Shown here: positions 18,800-27,432 of the stretch, piece by piece
Position numbering within the stretch: the first letter of the stretch is position 1
How the letters are laid out: each line of letters starts with the position of its first letter
Source: Spirochaetales bacterium
Lineage (GTDB): Bacteria > Spirochaetota > Spirochaetia > UBA9216
Length of the DNA stretch: 58,540 bases
NCBI GenBank assembly: GCA_016342585.1
Contig: JAEINK010000029.1
Coordinates: 1-58,540 of the forward strand
Direction: 5' to 3'
The notes under the pieces: generated by a model
The model's input: only the letters and a program-made list of their open reading frames with translations
Databases searched by the model: none
Told to the model about the DNA's origin: nothing
Program-made: the position numbers and the translations under genes

Positions 18800-20107
18800 A
18801 TGCAGTTTGCCAGCACCAGAAATCCCGATATAAAAGTAGACTTCAGGGAGGGCGTTTTCCAGGGACTCGCCCCCGACGGAGGACTCTACCACCCTGTTAC
18901 CATGCCAGATCTTACAGAAGTTATCAGTAAATTCGGACCCGGGACAACCTTTCTTGAGATTGCAACAGAGATGACCAAAGGGTTATTCGGCGATGAACTT
19001 ACCGACGAACAGGCCGAAAGGATCTGCACGAAAGCATTTACCTTCTCTCCCGCACTTGTAAAAGTAACAGATAAGATTTCCATACTTGAACTCTATCACG
19101 GTCCCTCATGCGCCTTCAAAGACTTCGGGGCCTCATACCTGGCCGCCTGCATGGAAGAGTTCCTTAAAAGCAGAAGCAGCAAGGCCATCATCCTTACCGC
19201 CACTTCCGGTGATACGGGGAGTGCCGTGGCCAGGGCTTTCCATAAAAGAGAAAACATCGAAGTTATAATCCTCTACCCCTCCGGACGCGTAAGCCCCCTG
19301 CAGGAGAAGCAGCTCACAACCCTGGGAGAGAACATAACGGCCCTGGAGGTCAAAGGCTCCTTCGACGATTGCCAGCGCATGGTAAAATCCGCCTTTGTGG
19401 ATCCCGAACTCATCGGAAAGATGACCCTTTCATCGGCGAATTCAATAAACCTGGGAAGACTCATCCCCCAGTCCTTCTACTACCTCTGGGCCAACTCACG
19501 GGATCAGGCCGGTAAAACCAAGCCATATTTTGCCGTTCCCAGCGGAAACTTCGGCAACCTGACCGCCGGTGTTATGGCCTCGAAATGGGGAATGAAGACC
19601 CCTGGATTCCTCGCCGTCACAAACAGGAATGATGTTGTTCCCGAATACCTGAAGACGGGGGATTACAATCCACGACCCTCGGAGCAGACCCTCTCCAACG
19701 CCATGGATGTGGGGGCCCCTTCAAACTTTGACAGGCTCCTGGCCATCTTCAAGGGTGACTGGGATAAAATGAAGGAGACCATCGGTGAGGAGGTGGTTAC
19801 CGACAAAGAGACCCTCGAGACAATTAAAAGGATCCAGGAGGATTACAACTATCTTGCCGACCCCCATACGGCCGTCGGGTTCCTGGGAGCGGAAAGGTAC
19901 CTCGAAAAGAATGCAGATATTGAAAATATCATATGCCTCTCTACAGCCCATCCCGGAAAATTCCTGGAGGTTGTCCAGGAAGCCACGGGCTCATTTCCGG
20001 AACTTCCCGAACAGCTGAAAGCCATTCAGGATCTGGAGAAAGTCTCCATTATTACCGAGAATACAGATCAGGCTCTTAAAGACTTTCTATTAGCGCGGTT
20101 TGCATAG
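18800..20107 (+). CDS. thrC: Threonine synthase
   Basis: Pyridoxal-phosphate enzyme converting O-phosphohomoserine to threonine. The PLP-lysine motif is SCAFKDFGASYL. The phosphate-binding loop TSGDTGSAVA and the PSGNFGNLTAG segment are conserved. The frame stays open to 18746, but AGGAGGAG lies just before the ATG at 18800, where the family's usual N terminus begins (MQFASTRN). That gives 435 residues, normal for bacterial ThrC. Monogenic, closed by a strong terminator. Confidence 0.96.
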   Translation: MQFASTRNPDIKVDFREGVFQGLAPDGGLYHPVTMPDLTEVISKFGPGTTFLEIATEMTKGLFGDELTDEQAERICTKAFTFSPALVKVTDKISILELYHGPSCAFKDFGASYLAACMEEFLKSRSSKAIILTATSGDTGSAVARAFHKRENIEVIILYPSGRVSPLQEKQLTTLGENITALEVKGSFDDCQRMVKSAFVDPELIGKMTLSSANSINLGRLIPQSFYYLWANSRDQAGKTKPYFAVPSGNFGNLTAGVMASKWGMKTPGFLAVTNRNDVVPEYLKTGDYNPRPSEQTLSNAMDVGAPSNFDRLLAIFKGDWDKMKETIGEEVVTDKETLETIKRIQEDYNYLADPHTAVGFLGAERYLEKNADIENIICLSTAHPGKFLEVVQEATGSFPELPEQLKAIQDLEKVSIITENTDQALKDFLLARFA

Positions 20108-20117
20108 GATTATAGAG

Positions 20118-20146
20118 ACTGATAGAAGGGCAGCGCTTCTATCAGT
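20118..20146. terminator. Bidirectional terminator between thrC and the 20142 gene
   Basis: ACTGATAGAAG (20118-20128) and CTTCTATCAGT (20136-20146) form a perfect 11-bp stem with a 7-nt loop. The stop codon of the opposing gene lies inside the stem. Confidence 0.7.
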
Positions 20147-20453
20147 TTGTAGCCAGCAGAAGTCGTCCGTCTGAATAGATTAAAATCGCCTTATTGGGAT
20201 TATTCAGGCGGGCGCAGAGCTTCTGGGGTAGTTCCACCCGTCCCATTTTACAATCATTGGAAAGGATTATCTCCCCCGGAACATTCTCTCCCCCCCCCTT
20301 ATTAAACTCTTCAACAGTCATACCATGATAAAGGAGTATGGGATAGGAATACTGAAATAAATCCAGCTCAAACCCATCATTCGGGTGTATGACCACCTTC
20401 CCCATTTCCAGGGTACTGTCTCCCAAAACTGTTAAAAGGCCCGTCTTTTTCAA
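20142..20453 (-). CDS. Small protein with possible AbrB-like C-terminal half
   Basis: About 103 residues, not recognised with certainty. The C-terminal part, including KMGRVELPQKLCARLNN and a closing DGRLLLA, resembles the swapped-hairpin fold of AbrB/MraZ-type DNA-binding proteins; this is a guess from pattern. The frame is open upstream to 20513, but the predicted transcript starts near 20492 and AAGGAGAG lies seven bases before the TTG at 20453, so I place the start there. Confidence 0.55.
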   Translation of the reverse strand: MKKTGLLTVLGDSTLEMGKVVIHPNDGFELDLFQYSYPILLYHGMTVEEFNKGGGENVPGEIILSNDCKMGRVELPQKLCARLNNPNKAILIYSDGRLLLATN

Positions 20454-20498
20454 AATCACTCTCCTTGTCAACTTACTCTCTTTAAGTTTAGCCCAAGT

Positions 20499-20536
20499 AT
20501 TATAAGATTGCAAAGGTCTAATTGAAAGTGTAGATT
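20499..20536. promoter_or_regulatory. Interleaved divergent promoters
   Basis: Minus strand: TTTCAA (20522-20527), a 17-bp spacer and TATAAT (20499-20504), driving the 20142-20453 gene. Plus strand: TTGCAA (20508-20513), a 17-bp spacer and TAGATT (20531-20536), driving the 20543 gene. The two promoters occupy the same DNA, so only one polymerase should bind at a time. The plus transcript should begin at or next to the ATG at 20543. Confidence 0.6.
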
Positions 20537-20542
20537 ATCTAA

Positions 20543-20938
20543 ATGGGTGTACAGATTTTTTGCAATGAAAAACTAATTTTTGAGGATAACGGTAAATGGC
20601 TCCATCCCCTTTTCAAGGTCGATACTTTTCTGAAAACAGAGCTGTCAACCAAAAAAACACCCTTCCAGGTGGAAGATTTATTCCTTAAGGATACGGTGAT
20701 AGGTAAGGCTGCCGCCCTTATGATTATTCACATGGGTTTCAGGAAATGTCATGGGAACCTGATGAGCCGCCTTGCCAAAAACACCTTTGAAGATTTCGGG
20801 GTTGAATCCACTTCCGATGAGCTGATAGAAGCAATCGAGTGCCGAACTGAGGTGCTCCTTGCGAATATAAATTCCCCTGCCGAAGCCTGGAGAATGCTCA
20901 AGGAGCGGGCCGATAAGGCGGTAAAAAATTCAGGATAA
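20543..20938 (+). CDS. DUF1893-family protein
   Basis: 131 residues. The central block VIGKAAALMIIHMGF and the following Cys-containing segment match DUF1893, a family of unknown function seen in many anaerobes (family recall, not a search). No Shine-Dalgarno site; the -10 box lies six bases from the ATG, so the message is predicted leaderless. It is followed after four bases by the uracil-DNA glycosylase gene, so the two are probably co-transcribed. Confidence 0.7.
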   Translation: MGVQIFCNEKLIFEDNGKWLHPLFKVDTFLKTELSTKKTPFQVEDLFLKDTVIGKAAALMIIHMGFRKCHGNLMSRLAKNTFEDFGVESTSDELIEAIECRTEVLLANINSPAEAWRMLKERADKAVKNSG

Positions 20939-20942
20939 ATCA

Positions 20943-21683
20943 TTGGCAAGTCTTAGGGTGATAAAAGCGGCCGCCCGCCTGAAGACAGAGACAGCCCCCC
21001 TCTCTTTTGGCGGAAAAGTCCATACGGTCTACAACCCCTTGAACTATGCCTGGGAACTCCACAAAATATTTCTTGAACGGTACGGAGAGGGGACAAAAAA
21101 AATCCTTTTCCTTGGGATGAACCCGGGACCCTGGGGAATGGCCCAGACGGGGATCCCCTTCGGAGAGATAAACGCTGTCAGAGAGTGGTTTAAAATTGAA
21201 GGAGGTGTTTCCCAACCGCCGGTTATCCACCCCAAACGGCCCATCGAAGGTTTGGCCTGCACAAGATCCGAGGTAAGCGGCAGGCGGTTCTGGGGTTTGA
21301 TGATGGAAAAGTTCGGCTCCCCCGAAGGTTTCTTTAAGGAGCATTGGGTGGTGAACTACTGTCCTCTGGTCTTCATGGAGGAGTCGGGAAGGAACTACAC
21401 TCCGGATAAACTCCCGGTTGCCGAGCGGTCGCCCCTCTATGCCATTTGTGATAAACATTTAGCGGCCGTCATCGAGGCTGTTCAGCCCGAAAAGCTGGTT
21501 GGTGTGGGAAAGTTTGCCATGGCGTGTTTCCATAGATTATACAGCCCCGGGGGCATACTTCACGGGACCGCACAGCCGGATACCGACTGGATCCTCCATC
21601 CAAGCCCGGCCAATCCCCATGCCAACAGAGGCTGGGCGGAAGCAGCCGTCAAAAAGATGAAAGAACTGGGGATCTGGGAGTAG
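20943..21683 (+). CDS. SMUG1-type uracil-DNA glycosylase
   Basis: Removes uracil and oxidised pyrimidines from DNA. The active-site motif GMNPGPWGMAQTGIPFGE is almost identical to that of animal SMUG1 and carries the catalytic Asn. The second motif HPSPANPHANRGW supplies the catalytic His. 246 residues, family length. SMUG1 is best known from animals and occurs sporadically in bacteria. The start is a TTG four bases after the DUF1893 stop codon, preceded by AGGAT; a GTG five codons later is an alternative. Confidence 0.9.
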   Translation: MASLRVIKAAARLKTETAPLSFGGKVHTVYNPLNYAWELHKIFLERYGEGTKKILFLGMNPGPWGMAQTGIPFGEINAVREWFKIEGGVSQPPVIHPKRPIEGLACTRSEVSGRRFWGLMMEKFGSPEGFFKEHWVVNYCPLVFMEESGRNYTPDKLPVAERSPLYAICDKHLAAVIEAVQPEKLVGVGKFAMACFHRLYSPGGILHGTAQPDTDWILHPSPANPHANRGWAEAAVKKMKELGIWE

Positions 21684-21726
21684 GAAATCCATTCCATACG
21701 CTCCTGACTAACCACACTGAAGCGGC

Positions 21727-23010
21727 CTATAACTCTTCCAGAATACCCCTGGCGGCTCTGACTCCGGCAGCCCAGGCGGCAGTAATCCCCCGGCTGGTGC
21801 CCGCACCGTCGCCGGCCATCCAGATCCCATCCTTTACCTTGAAATTTTGATCAATGAAGGCCGGTTTATTCGCATACAGCTTAATTTCCGGATAGTACAT
21901 TATGGTTGAAGGGTGAAGCACTCCCGGGATGATCGTATCCAGGATCTTCATGGATTTCCAGATGGATCTTAATATTTTAGCCGGCATGGCCAGGGAGATA
22001 TCGCCGGGGGTACACCCTTTCAGGGTCGGTTCAAAATCGAAGAGATCGCTGTTGAAACTGGCCACCTTGGACCGCTGGCCCAGCCGGAAATCCCCCACCC
22101 TCTGCATTATGGGTTTCCCCCCGCCGAGGAGGTCCGCCTGAAGGCCCAGCATCTCGGCATACCTCTGACCGCTCGCCAGGGGCTCTGTGAGCCTTATTGT
22201 CTTCAGCATGGCAAAGTTTACCAAACCGTTCTGTTCACGCCTCTCAGACCATGCATGACCGTTCACAGAGGGAAAGGACCGGCCATCCTGGGCGGTATAC
22301 TTCTCTTTTACCACAAAAGCGGCGCCGGAGTTCGTACAGAAGGTACGGACCCTATCGGGGAAGTGGAATTTGGGGTCATAGTAATCCTTCACTATCGGGT
22401 AGTTTTCAAGCTTTGTCTCAACCCTTATCCCCACATCCACCACATGATCTACATAATCAATCCCCAGACCTTCCATCAACTCCTGGAGATAGTTGAATCC
22501 CTGCCGCCCCGGTGCGGCGAGGAGTTTTCTAAAGGAGAAATCCCCAACCGTAGTCTTGAGGATCCTGCTTTCGAGACCGGCCATCCCGGCAGTGACCCCG
22601 GTCCGTATCTCAACACCCCTGGATTCCAGCTCTTTGGTTAAATTATGGATAAGTTCGAGCCCCCCGTCGGTCCCCAGGTGGGCCTGCCGAATGTTCAGGA
22701 GCGCAGAACCGAGCCGTTCCGCCCGCTTCTGGTATATGGTCAGGTTATTTTTTTCTTTAATGGGTGGGGTAAGCTTACGGCTCACCTCTTCAAGATAGAC
22801 CTCAGCTTCCTCCCGGGTCCAGTTATCTTCCGGAAAACCGATGGGAAAGGTGAAGTTCATCTTACAGTCATTTCGCAAGCCACCGGAAGAGGTGGTTCCC
22901 TTCTCGAGTATCAGGATGGAGGTTTCGGGTTTCTTATCCAGAATGGCAAAGGCCGCACCTAATCCTGCCGGTCCTGATCCTATTATTATCACATCATAAC
23001 TCTGTTCCAT
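21727..23010 (-). CDS. FAD-dependent dehydrogenase (COG2509-like)
   Basis: Flavoprotein of 427 residues with an N-terminal dinucleotide-binding fingerprint, VIIIGSGPAGLGAAFA. The C-terminal FAD contact reads WMAGDGAGTSRGI. It resembles uncharacterised COG2509 oxidoreductases, for which no substrate is established. I use the ATG at 23010, six bases after GGAGG, rather than the one at 23016. Confidence 0.85.
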   Translation of the reverse strand: MEQSYDVIIIGSGPAGLGAAFAILDKKPETSILILEKGTTSSGGLRNDCKMNFTFPIGFPEDNWTREEAEVYLEEVSRKLTPPIKEKNNLTIYQKRAERLGSALLNIRQAHLGTDGGLELIHNLTKELESRGVEIRTGVTAGMAGLESRILKTTVGDFSFRKLLAAPGRQGFNYLQELMEGLGIDYVDHVVDVGIRVETKLENYPIVKDYYDPKFHFPDRVRTFCTNSGAAFVVKEKYTAQDGRSFPSVNGHAWSERREQNGLVNFAMLKTIRLTEPLASGQRYAEMLGLQADLLGGGKPIMQRVGDFRLGQRSKVASFNSDLFDFEPTLKGCTPGDISLAMPAKILRSIWKSMKILDTIIPGVLHPSTIMYYPEIKLYANKPAFIDQNFKVKDGIWMAGDGAGTSRGITAAWAAGVRAARGILEEL

Positions 23011-23047
23011 TTTCATCCTCCGTTAAAATCCACTCAACTATTTGGAC

Positions 23048-23075
23048 ACAAAAAACCCGGCCGGTTAGGCCGGGT
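23048..23075 (-). terminator. Terminator of the outer-membrane protein gene
   Basis: On the minus strand ACCCGGCC and GGCCGGGT form an 8-bp GC stem (23055-23075) followed by at least six T. Confidence 0.85.
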
Positions 23076-23098
23076 GAAAGTTTTAAGAATTAAGATTC

Positions 23099-24301
23099 TT
23101 AGTATGTAACGCCTACTGCGAGAGTTACACGGCCGCTTTCTTTAGCAACTGTGAGACCTTCGTTTGTGTAGTCGAGAGTAACTGTTGCATTGTCGATAAC
23201 AGCAAGAGTAGAACCGATCTGGAGGTCGAATTCTTCGTCAGAACCGTAACCGAAGTTAACATAAGGAGCAGCAACGCCCATAGCATAAGCAGTATCAACA
23301 TCTACAGCCCAACCCATGTCATCTTCAGATGCAAGGCCGGAAACTTCAGCTTCAACACTCATTGTAAGTTCTTCAGAGAAACCTTCAGTAAAAGTAAGAC
23401 CAAAAGTCATTTCCTGATCACCAGCAATGGCAGCAACATCTGCATAGCTTCCGAAGAAGAAATTAGCAGCGATTGTTCCAACACCATCAAGCATTACGGA
23501 AACAGAAGGATCAAGTTCCATACCACTTTCTTCGTTAGCAAGGTCAGAAACATAGTCAAAAGGAACAGTTACAGTAGCAGGACCAGCAGTAAGAACTGCG
23601 GTTGCACCAAAACCCATGTACATGTCAGCAAGGAAACCAAACTGGATATCTACAACAGCGGGACCGGCAGTTACATTAGCAACAGCACCGAATGCAAAAG
23701 TGTTTTCTGCATCGTCTGTGAAGTCATCTGTAGCAGCATCATCATCATTGGAGTCTGTCCATGATGTTGTTGTGTCTGCAGCAGAGATATCATCATCTGA
23801 ATCATCCTGATAACCATCAGAAGAGGAAGCTACCATGAATTTAACTGTTGCCATATCGGAAACATAACCTACAGAAATTCCATCTTCATTGAGGTCTAAC
23901 ATGTTGATATCATCATCATCATCCTGATCAACGTTGTTAAAAGAGAAGCTGGGGTCATTAAGTCCAATTTCAATAGCACCAACAACAATTTTAGCGCTTA
24001 CAGAAAGGTCAGAAGAAAGTTCAACACCATCATCTTCATCAATGGAAAGGTCAACATCTGTGATAGAAATCTCACCATATGCAGCACCAGAACCCATGTG
24101 TGTGTCACTTCCGGAAGCTAAGGGAATAGCAACATTTACAGAAGTTGAATTGTTAAATCCAACATCTTCAGAATCAAGGTCATAACCGAAAGTTGTTGTT
24201 ACAGAACCTGAGATTGTGGGAGCATCAACGCCGGTAACTTCTGCGAAAGCAAAAGATCCTACGAGTGCTACTGCAATGAGAACAAGAAAAAGCTTTTTCA
24301 T
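23099..24301 (-). CDS. Acidic outer-membrane beta-barrel (porin-like) protein
   Basis: 400 residues. Sec signal peptide MKKLFLVLIAVALVGSFAFA. The mature part has alternating short amphipathic strands and ends in aromatic-terminated LAVGVTY, as expected for an outer-membrane barrel. It is extremely acidic, with Asp-rich loops (a DDDDD run near 130 and a second cluster near 165-200), which may bind divalent cations or face the outside. A near-consensus promoter, a GGAGG site and a strong terminator suggest high expression. The exact family is not recognised; it could be a spirochaete major outer-membrane protein. Confidence 0.75.
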   Translation of the reverse strand: MKKLFLVLIAVALVGSFAFAEVTGVDAPTISGSVTTTFGYDLDSEDVGFNNSTSVNVAIPLASGSDTHMGSGAAYGEISITDVDLSIDEDDGVELSSDLSVSAKIVVGAIEIGLNDPSFSFNNVDQDDDDDINMLDLNEDGISVGYVSDMATVKFMVASSSDGYQDDSDDDISAADTTTSWTDSNDDDAATDDFTDDAENTFAFGAVANVTAGPAVVDIQFGFLADMYMGFGATAVLTAGPATVTVPFDYVSDLANEESGMELDPSVSVMLDGVGTIAANFFFGSYADVAAIAGDQEMTFGLTFTEGFSEELTMSVEAEVSGLASEDDMGWAVDVDTAYAMGVAAPYVNFGYGSDEEFDLQIGSTLAVIDNATVTLDYTNEGLTVAKESGRVTLAVGVTY

Positions 24302-24378
24302 TTATTTAGTTCCTCCATAAAATCCTAAGGACCCAAGTCAACGACCGGTTCGTCCCTATTTTTATTCTTATTGCGATT

Positions 24379-24407
24379 AGTATAACAACGCCTGTTTTCA
24401 TTGTCAA
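24379..24407 (-). promoter_or_regulatory. Strong promoter of the outer-membrane protein gene
   Basis: TTGACA, a 17-bp spacer and TATACT on the minus strand. It leaves an untranslated leader of about 70 nt. The remaining intergenic sequence up to 24623 is AT rich and I see no further feature in it. Confidence 0.8.
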
Positions 24408-24623
24408 GAAAATATATTTAATTAAGATCAGGGTTAATTTTTTAACATCTAAGAAATTAACTTAAGTTTATCAGCCGATCAACCGAGAGAACACAGTCTA
24501 TAACACCTTATAATACCGAGAATTAACCTTTTTCCTACTATATAGAGTTTTTTATCGTATTGAATAGAGATCACAGCTTGTAATATACTAAAAATAAAGA
24601 TTTGTATTTGAAAGGAAGACAAA

Positions 24624-25118
24624 ATGATCCCCCGGAATATTAAAGAGATTTTAACAGAAAACGGCTTGAAAGCCCTGGAATTTAAGGAGGGCAGTACCCC
24701 CACAGCGGCCACAGCAGCCGAAAAAATCGGTGTCGAGGTGGATCAAATCGCCAAATCCCTCCTTTTCAAGGGGAAGGATGGTCATTATTTCATGATTGTC
24801 TGTACGGGCGGGCTGCGGACATCCACCAAAAAACTAAAAAATCTAACCGGGAGCAAAACCCGGATGGCCAGGCCGGAAGAACTTATGGAAGTCACTGGAT
24901 TCAAACCCGGAGAAGTTTGCCCCTTCGGTGTCAAAGGAGTTGAAATCTACCTGGATGAGAGCCTTAAAGCCTGGGATACGTTCTATCCCGCCGCCGGCAC
25001 CGACTCTTCGGGTGTCCCGGTCACCTGGGATCAGTTGCTGAAGATTACCGGAGCCGGCATTTGTGATGTAGGAATGGATGAGGTTATTGAAATACCTCAG
25101 ACAGTTACGGAACTTTAG
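24624..25118 (+). CDS. YbaK/EbsC-family aminoacyl-tRNA deacylase
   Basis: 164 residues with the YbaK editing-domain fold. Seen: TAATAAEKIGVEVDQIAKSL, the conserved catalytic-type lysine in KSLLFKG, and the GFKPGEVCPFG loop. Members clear mischarged Cys-tRNA(Pro) or similar errors. This one is closest in pattern to stand-alone YbaK/ProX types, so the exact tRNA substrate is open. AAGGAAG precedes the ATG. Confidence 0.9.
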   Translation: MIPRNIKEILTENGLKALEFKEGSTPTAATAAEKIGVEVDQIAKSLLFKGKDGHYFMIVCTGGLRTSTKKLKNLTGSKTRMARPEELMEVTGFKPGEVCPFGVKGVEIYLDESLKAWDTFYPAAGTDSSGVPVTWDQLLKITGAGICDVGMDEVIEIPQTVTEL

Positions 25119-25186
25119 GATACTCATGATTGAGGTGGTAGCTCGTTGAACGGCCACCTCCGGAGTTCTTCAATAAAAGTGTTTTA

Positions 25187-25504
25187 TCAAAGAGGTGTCA
25201 AATAATTTCCAGTCGCATCCATGAGGATCTCAACAAGTCCGTCACTATTTCTTTTAATACGAGGCAAACCAAGCCGCTCTGCAATTGAGGAGCGTACTTC
25301 ATCCCGGTTCATTATCTCACCTTCGATAGCCGAAGTTGTAAGGGACTCCTCAAGAATAAGCTCCCCCTCTTCTTTCAGATTCAGGAATTCTCCACGACCG
25401 ATAATGAAACCCTGTTTTTTTCGAGCCACCAGAAGAGGATTTATAATGGAATCCTGATCCCAATAGAAATGAGTCCAATTATTTTTTTGCCATATATATT
25501 TCAT
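25187..25504 (-). pseudogene. Fic protein N-terminal remnant (DUF4172 only)
   Basis: 106 residues that match the N-terminal DUF4172 region of Fic AMP-transferases, including TTSAIEGE, the (S/T)xxxE(G/N) motif of the inhibitory helix. The frame stops at ATGNYLTPL, where a complete protein (about 370 residues) would continue into the Fic core. No HPFxxGNGR motif is found in the 68 bp to the YbaK gene, so the catalytic domain is gone. The ATG at 25504 has AGAGGA upstream. The promoter and duplicated operator are intact, so the fragment may still be expressed. Confidence 0.75.
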
Positions 25505-25517
25505 GGACAATCCTCTA

Positions 25518-25580
25518 TGACCTGATTAACACACTTATTCGGGTCACATCTTGACCTGATTATACAGCCTATTCGGGTCA
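25518..25580 (-). promoter_or_regulatory. Tandem palindromic operator and promoter of the Fic remnant
   Basis: Two 29-bp near-identical units (25518-25546 and 25552-25580, offset 34 bp). Each begins TGACCTGATTA and ends ATTCGGGTCA, so each is an imperfect palindrome with TGACC/GGTCA ends. A TATAAT box (25559-25564), preceded at 17 bp by TTGTTT, lies inside the upstream unit. This is a typical layout for an autoregulated toxin-antitoxin-like unit. Confidence 0.65.
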
Positions 25581-25610
25581 AAAACAAGGATTTCAAATAT
25601 AAGGTCTCTA

Positions 25611-27431
25611 TCAGCTCTCGTTCTTAACCTTACCATTAACCTCAAGAAGGACACTAATAATCTCTTCAGCCTTTTTAAGGGGGATACCGGCAGCCTCGGC
25701 CACAGCGGAGGGTTCGGCAGCACAAAGGTCATCCAGGGACCCGAAGGTGGTCAGTAGTTTTTTACTGCGGGCAGGTCCGATACCGGGAATAGATTCCAGC
25801 CGTTCGGCCCGGACAGACTTATGTCGCAGTTTCTGGTTCAGGGAGGTGGCAAACCTGTGGGTTTCATCCCGGACAGCCTGAAGCACCCTGAGGGCTTCAT
25901 TCCCTTCCGGCAGGAGGATGGGTTTTGACCGGCCGGGCAGATATATCTCCTCATTCTGCTTGGCGAGGCCCGCCACGGGGATATCGGTAAAACCGATGGC
26001 ATCCAGGACGCCCCGGGCCGCCGAAACCTGCCCCTTTCCCCCGTCTATTAAAACAAGGTCCGGTTTAGGGAGCCCCTCATTCAAGACGCGGGTGTATCGC
26101 CGGGCCACAGCCTCCCGGATCGATTCATAATCATCTATCATACCATCCAGGGATTTCAACCGGAAATATCGGTAATTTTTCTTGTCCGGCTTGCCATTAT
26201 AGAAAGAGATGAGGGAAGAGACCGGGTATTTGCCGGAAAGCTGGGCAATATCAAAGCCTTCAATTCGTCGCGGGAGCTTTGAAAGGGAGAGAACCTGCTG
26301 AAGCTCTTCAAGGACCTCATGTTTCTCACGGCTCTGTTTCCGTCTGGAACCATCCTGAATGGCGTTCTCCCGGGCCATGTTCATGACCACCCGATCTTTA
26401 TTATCTTCCACAGGGAGAATAGACACATCTGCCCCCTTCTCTTTCATAAAATACTGCGTGATGAGTTCTACCTCTATGGGAAAGGGGATAAAAAGAGTGA
26501 CCGGAGGATCCTGACTGCGGGAGTAGTACTGAAGGAGGAATACAGGGAGAGCCTCCTCCGGTTCGACAGGGCTCTCGGTTCGGAAGAGATCCCGGCCAAC
26601 CAGCTTACCTCCCCGCATCTGAAAGACCACAAAGGTATAAAACTCACCCTCCTGTTCCAGAGCCACATAGTCCCGTTTCTCCTGATCAAAGTCGACAACC
26701 CCCTGCTCTTCATCGATCTTCCCAATCCCTTCGATGGAGTCGCGGATCCGGGCCGCCTTTTCAAAATCCAAATCAGCGGCAGCGTTTTTCATCTCCCTGG
26801 TCAGCTTTTTAATGAGAGATTCCGAGTTTCCGGAAAGGAGATCCTTAACCTTCCGGACCTGTTTTCCATAATCTTTTTTAGAGATCATATCTGCACAGGG
26901 TCCCGAACATTGATGGATATGATAGTAGAGACAGGGGGCATCCCTTTTTTTAAGTTTCCCCCGGCATTTCCGCAGAGGGTACAAGCGATTAACAAGCTCC
27001 AGGTAGGCATCCAGGGTCACAGCAGAGGGATAGGGACCGAAATAATCGGAACCATCCTGAATGATACGCCGGGTGCGGAACACCCGGGGGAACTCCTCCC
27101 GGGTAACCCGAATGACAGGATAGGATTTGCCATCCTTCAGGCTGATATTGTATCGGGGGTTCCACTTTTTAATCAGGGTATTTTCAAGGAGAAGGGCTTC
27201 ATACTCATTATTGGTGGCTATGGTTTCGATGGATCGAATACGCCGGACAAGGATGTCGGTTTTAACATCCTTTTTCCCGGTAAAGTAGGAGCCAACCCTC
27301 TTCTTCAGACTCTTGGCCTTCCCGACATAGATTATCTTCTCCCGCCGATCCTTCATCAGGTAGACTCCCGGGGAGTCGGGGAACTGCCGGATAGCCTCCT
27401 TCAGTTCAAAACGGATCTCTTCCGGGGTCAA
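25611..27431 (-). CDS. uvrC: Excinuclease ABC subunit C
   Basis: Makes both incisions in nucleotide excision repair with UvrB. The N-terminal GIY-YIG nuclease (GVYLMKDRREKIIYVGKAKSL), a UVR motif near 205-240, the RNase-H-like C-terminal nuclease (VLIDGGKGQVSAA) and tandem helix-hairpin-helix motifs (LESIPGIGPARSKKLL) are all present. 606 residues, normal. The start is a TTG with CAGGAGAG upstream, located one base after the stop codon of the zinc-ribbon gene, which makes an operon. Confidence 0.97.
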   Translation of the reverse strand: MTPEEIRFELKEAIRQFPDSPGVYLMKDRREKIIYVGKAKSLKKRVGSYFTGKKDVKTDILVRRIRSIETIATNNEYEALLLENTLIKKWNPRYNISLKDGKSYPVIRVTREEFPRVFRTRRIIQDGSDYFGPYPSAVTLDAYLELVNRLYPLRKCRGKLKKRDAPCLYYHIHQCSGPCADMISKKDYGKQVRKVKDLLSGNSESLIKKLTREMKNAAADLDFEKAARIRDSIEGIGKIDEEQGVVDFDQEKRDYVALEQEGEFYTFVVFQMRGGKLVGRDLFRTESPVEPEEALPVFLLQYYSRSQDPPVTLFIPFPIEVELITQYFMKEKGADVSILPVEDNKDRVVMNMARENAIQDGSRRKQSREKHEVLEELQQVLSLSKLPRRIEGFDIAQLSGKYPVSSLISFYNGKPDKKNYRYFRLKSLDGMIDDYESIREAVARRYTRVLNEGLPKPDLVLIDGGKGQVSAARGVLDAIGFTDIPVAGLAKQNEEIYLPGRSKPILLPEGNEALRVLQAVRDETHRFATSLNQKLRHKSVRAERLESIPGIGPARSKKLLTTFGSLDDLCAAEPSAVAEAAGIPLKKAEEIISVLLEVNGKVKNES

Positions 27432-27432
27432 A

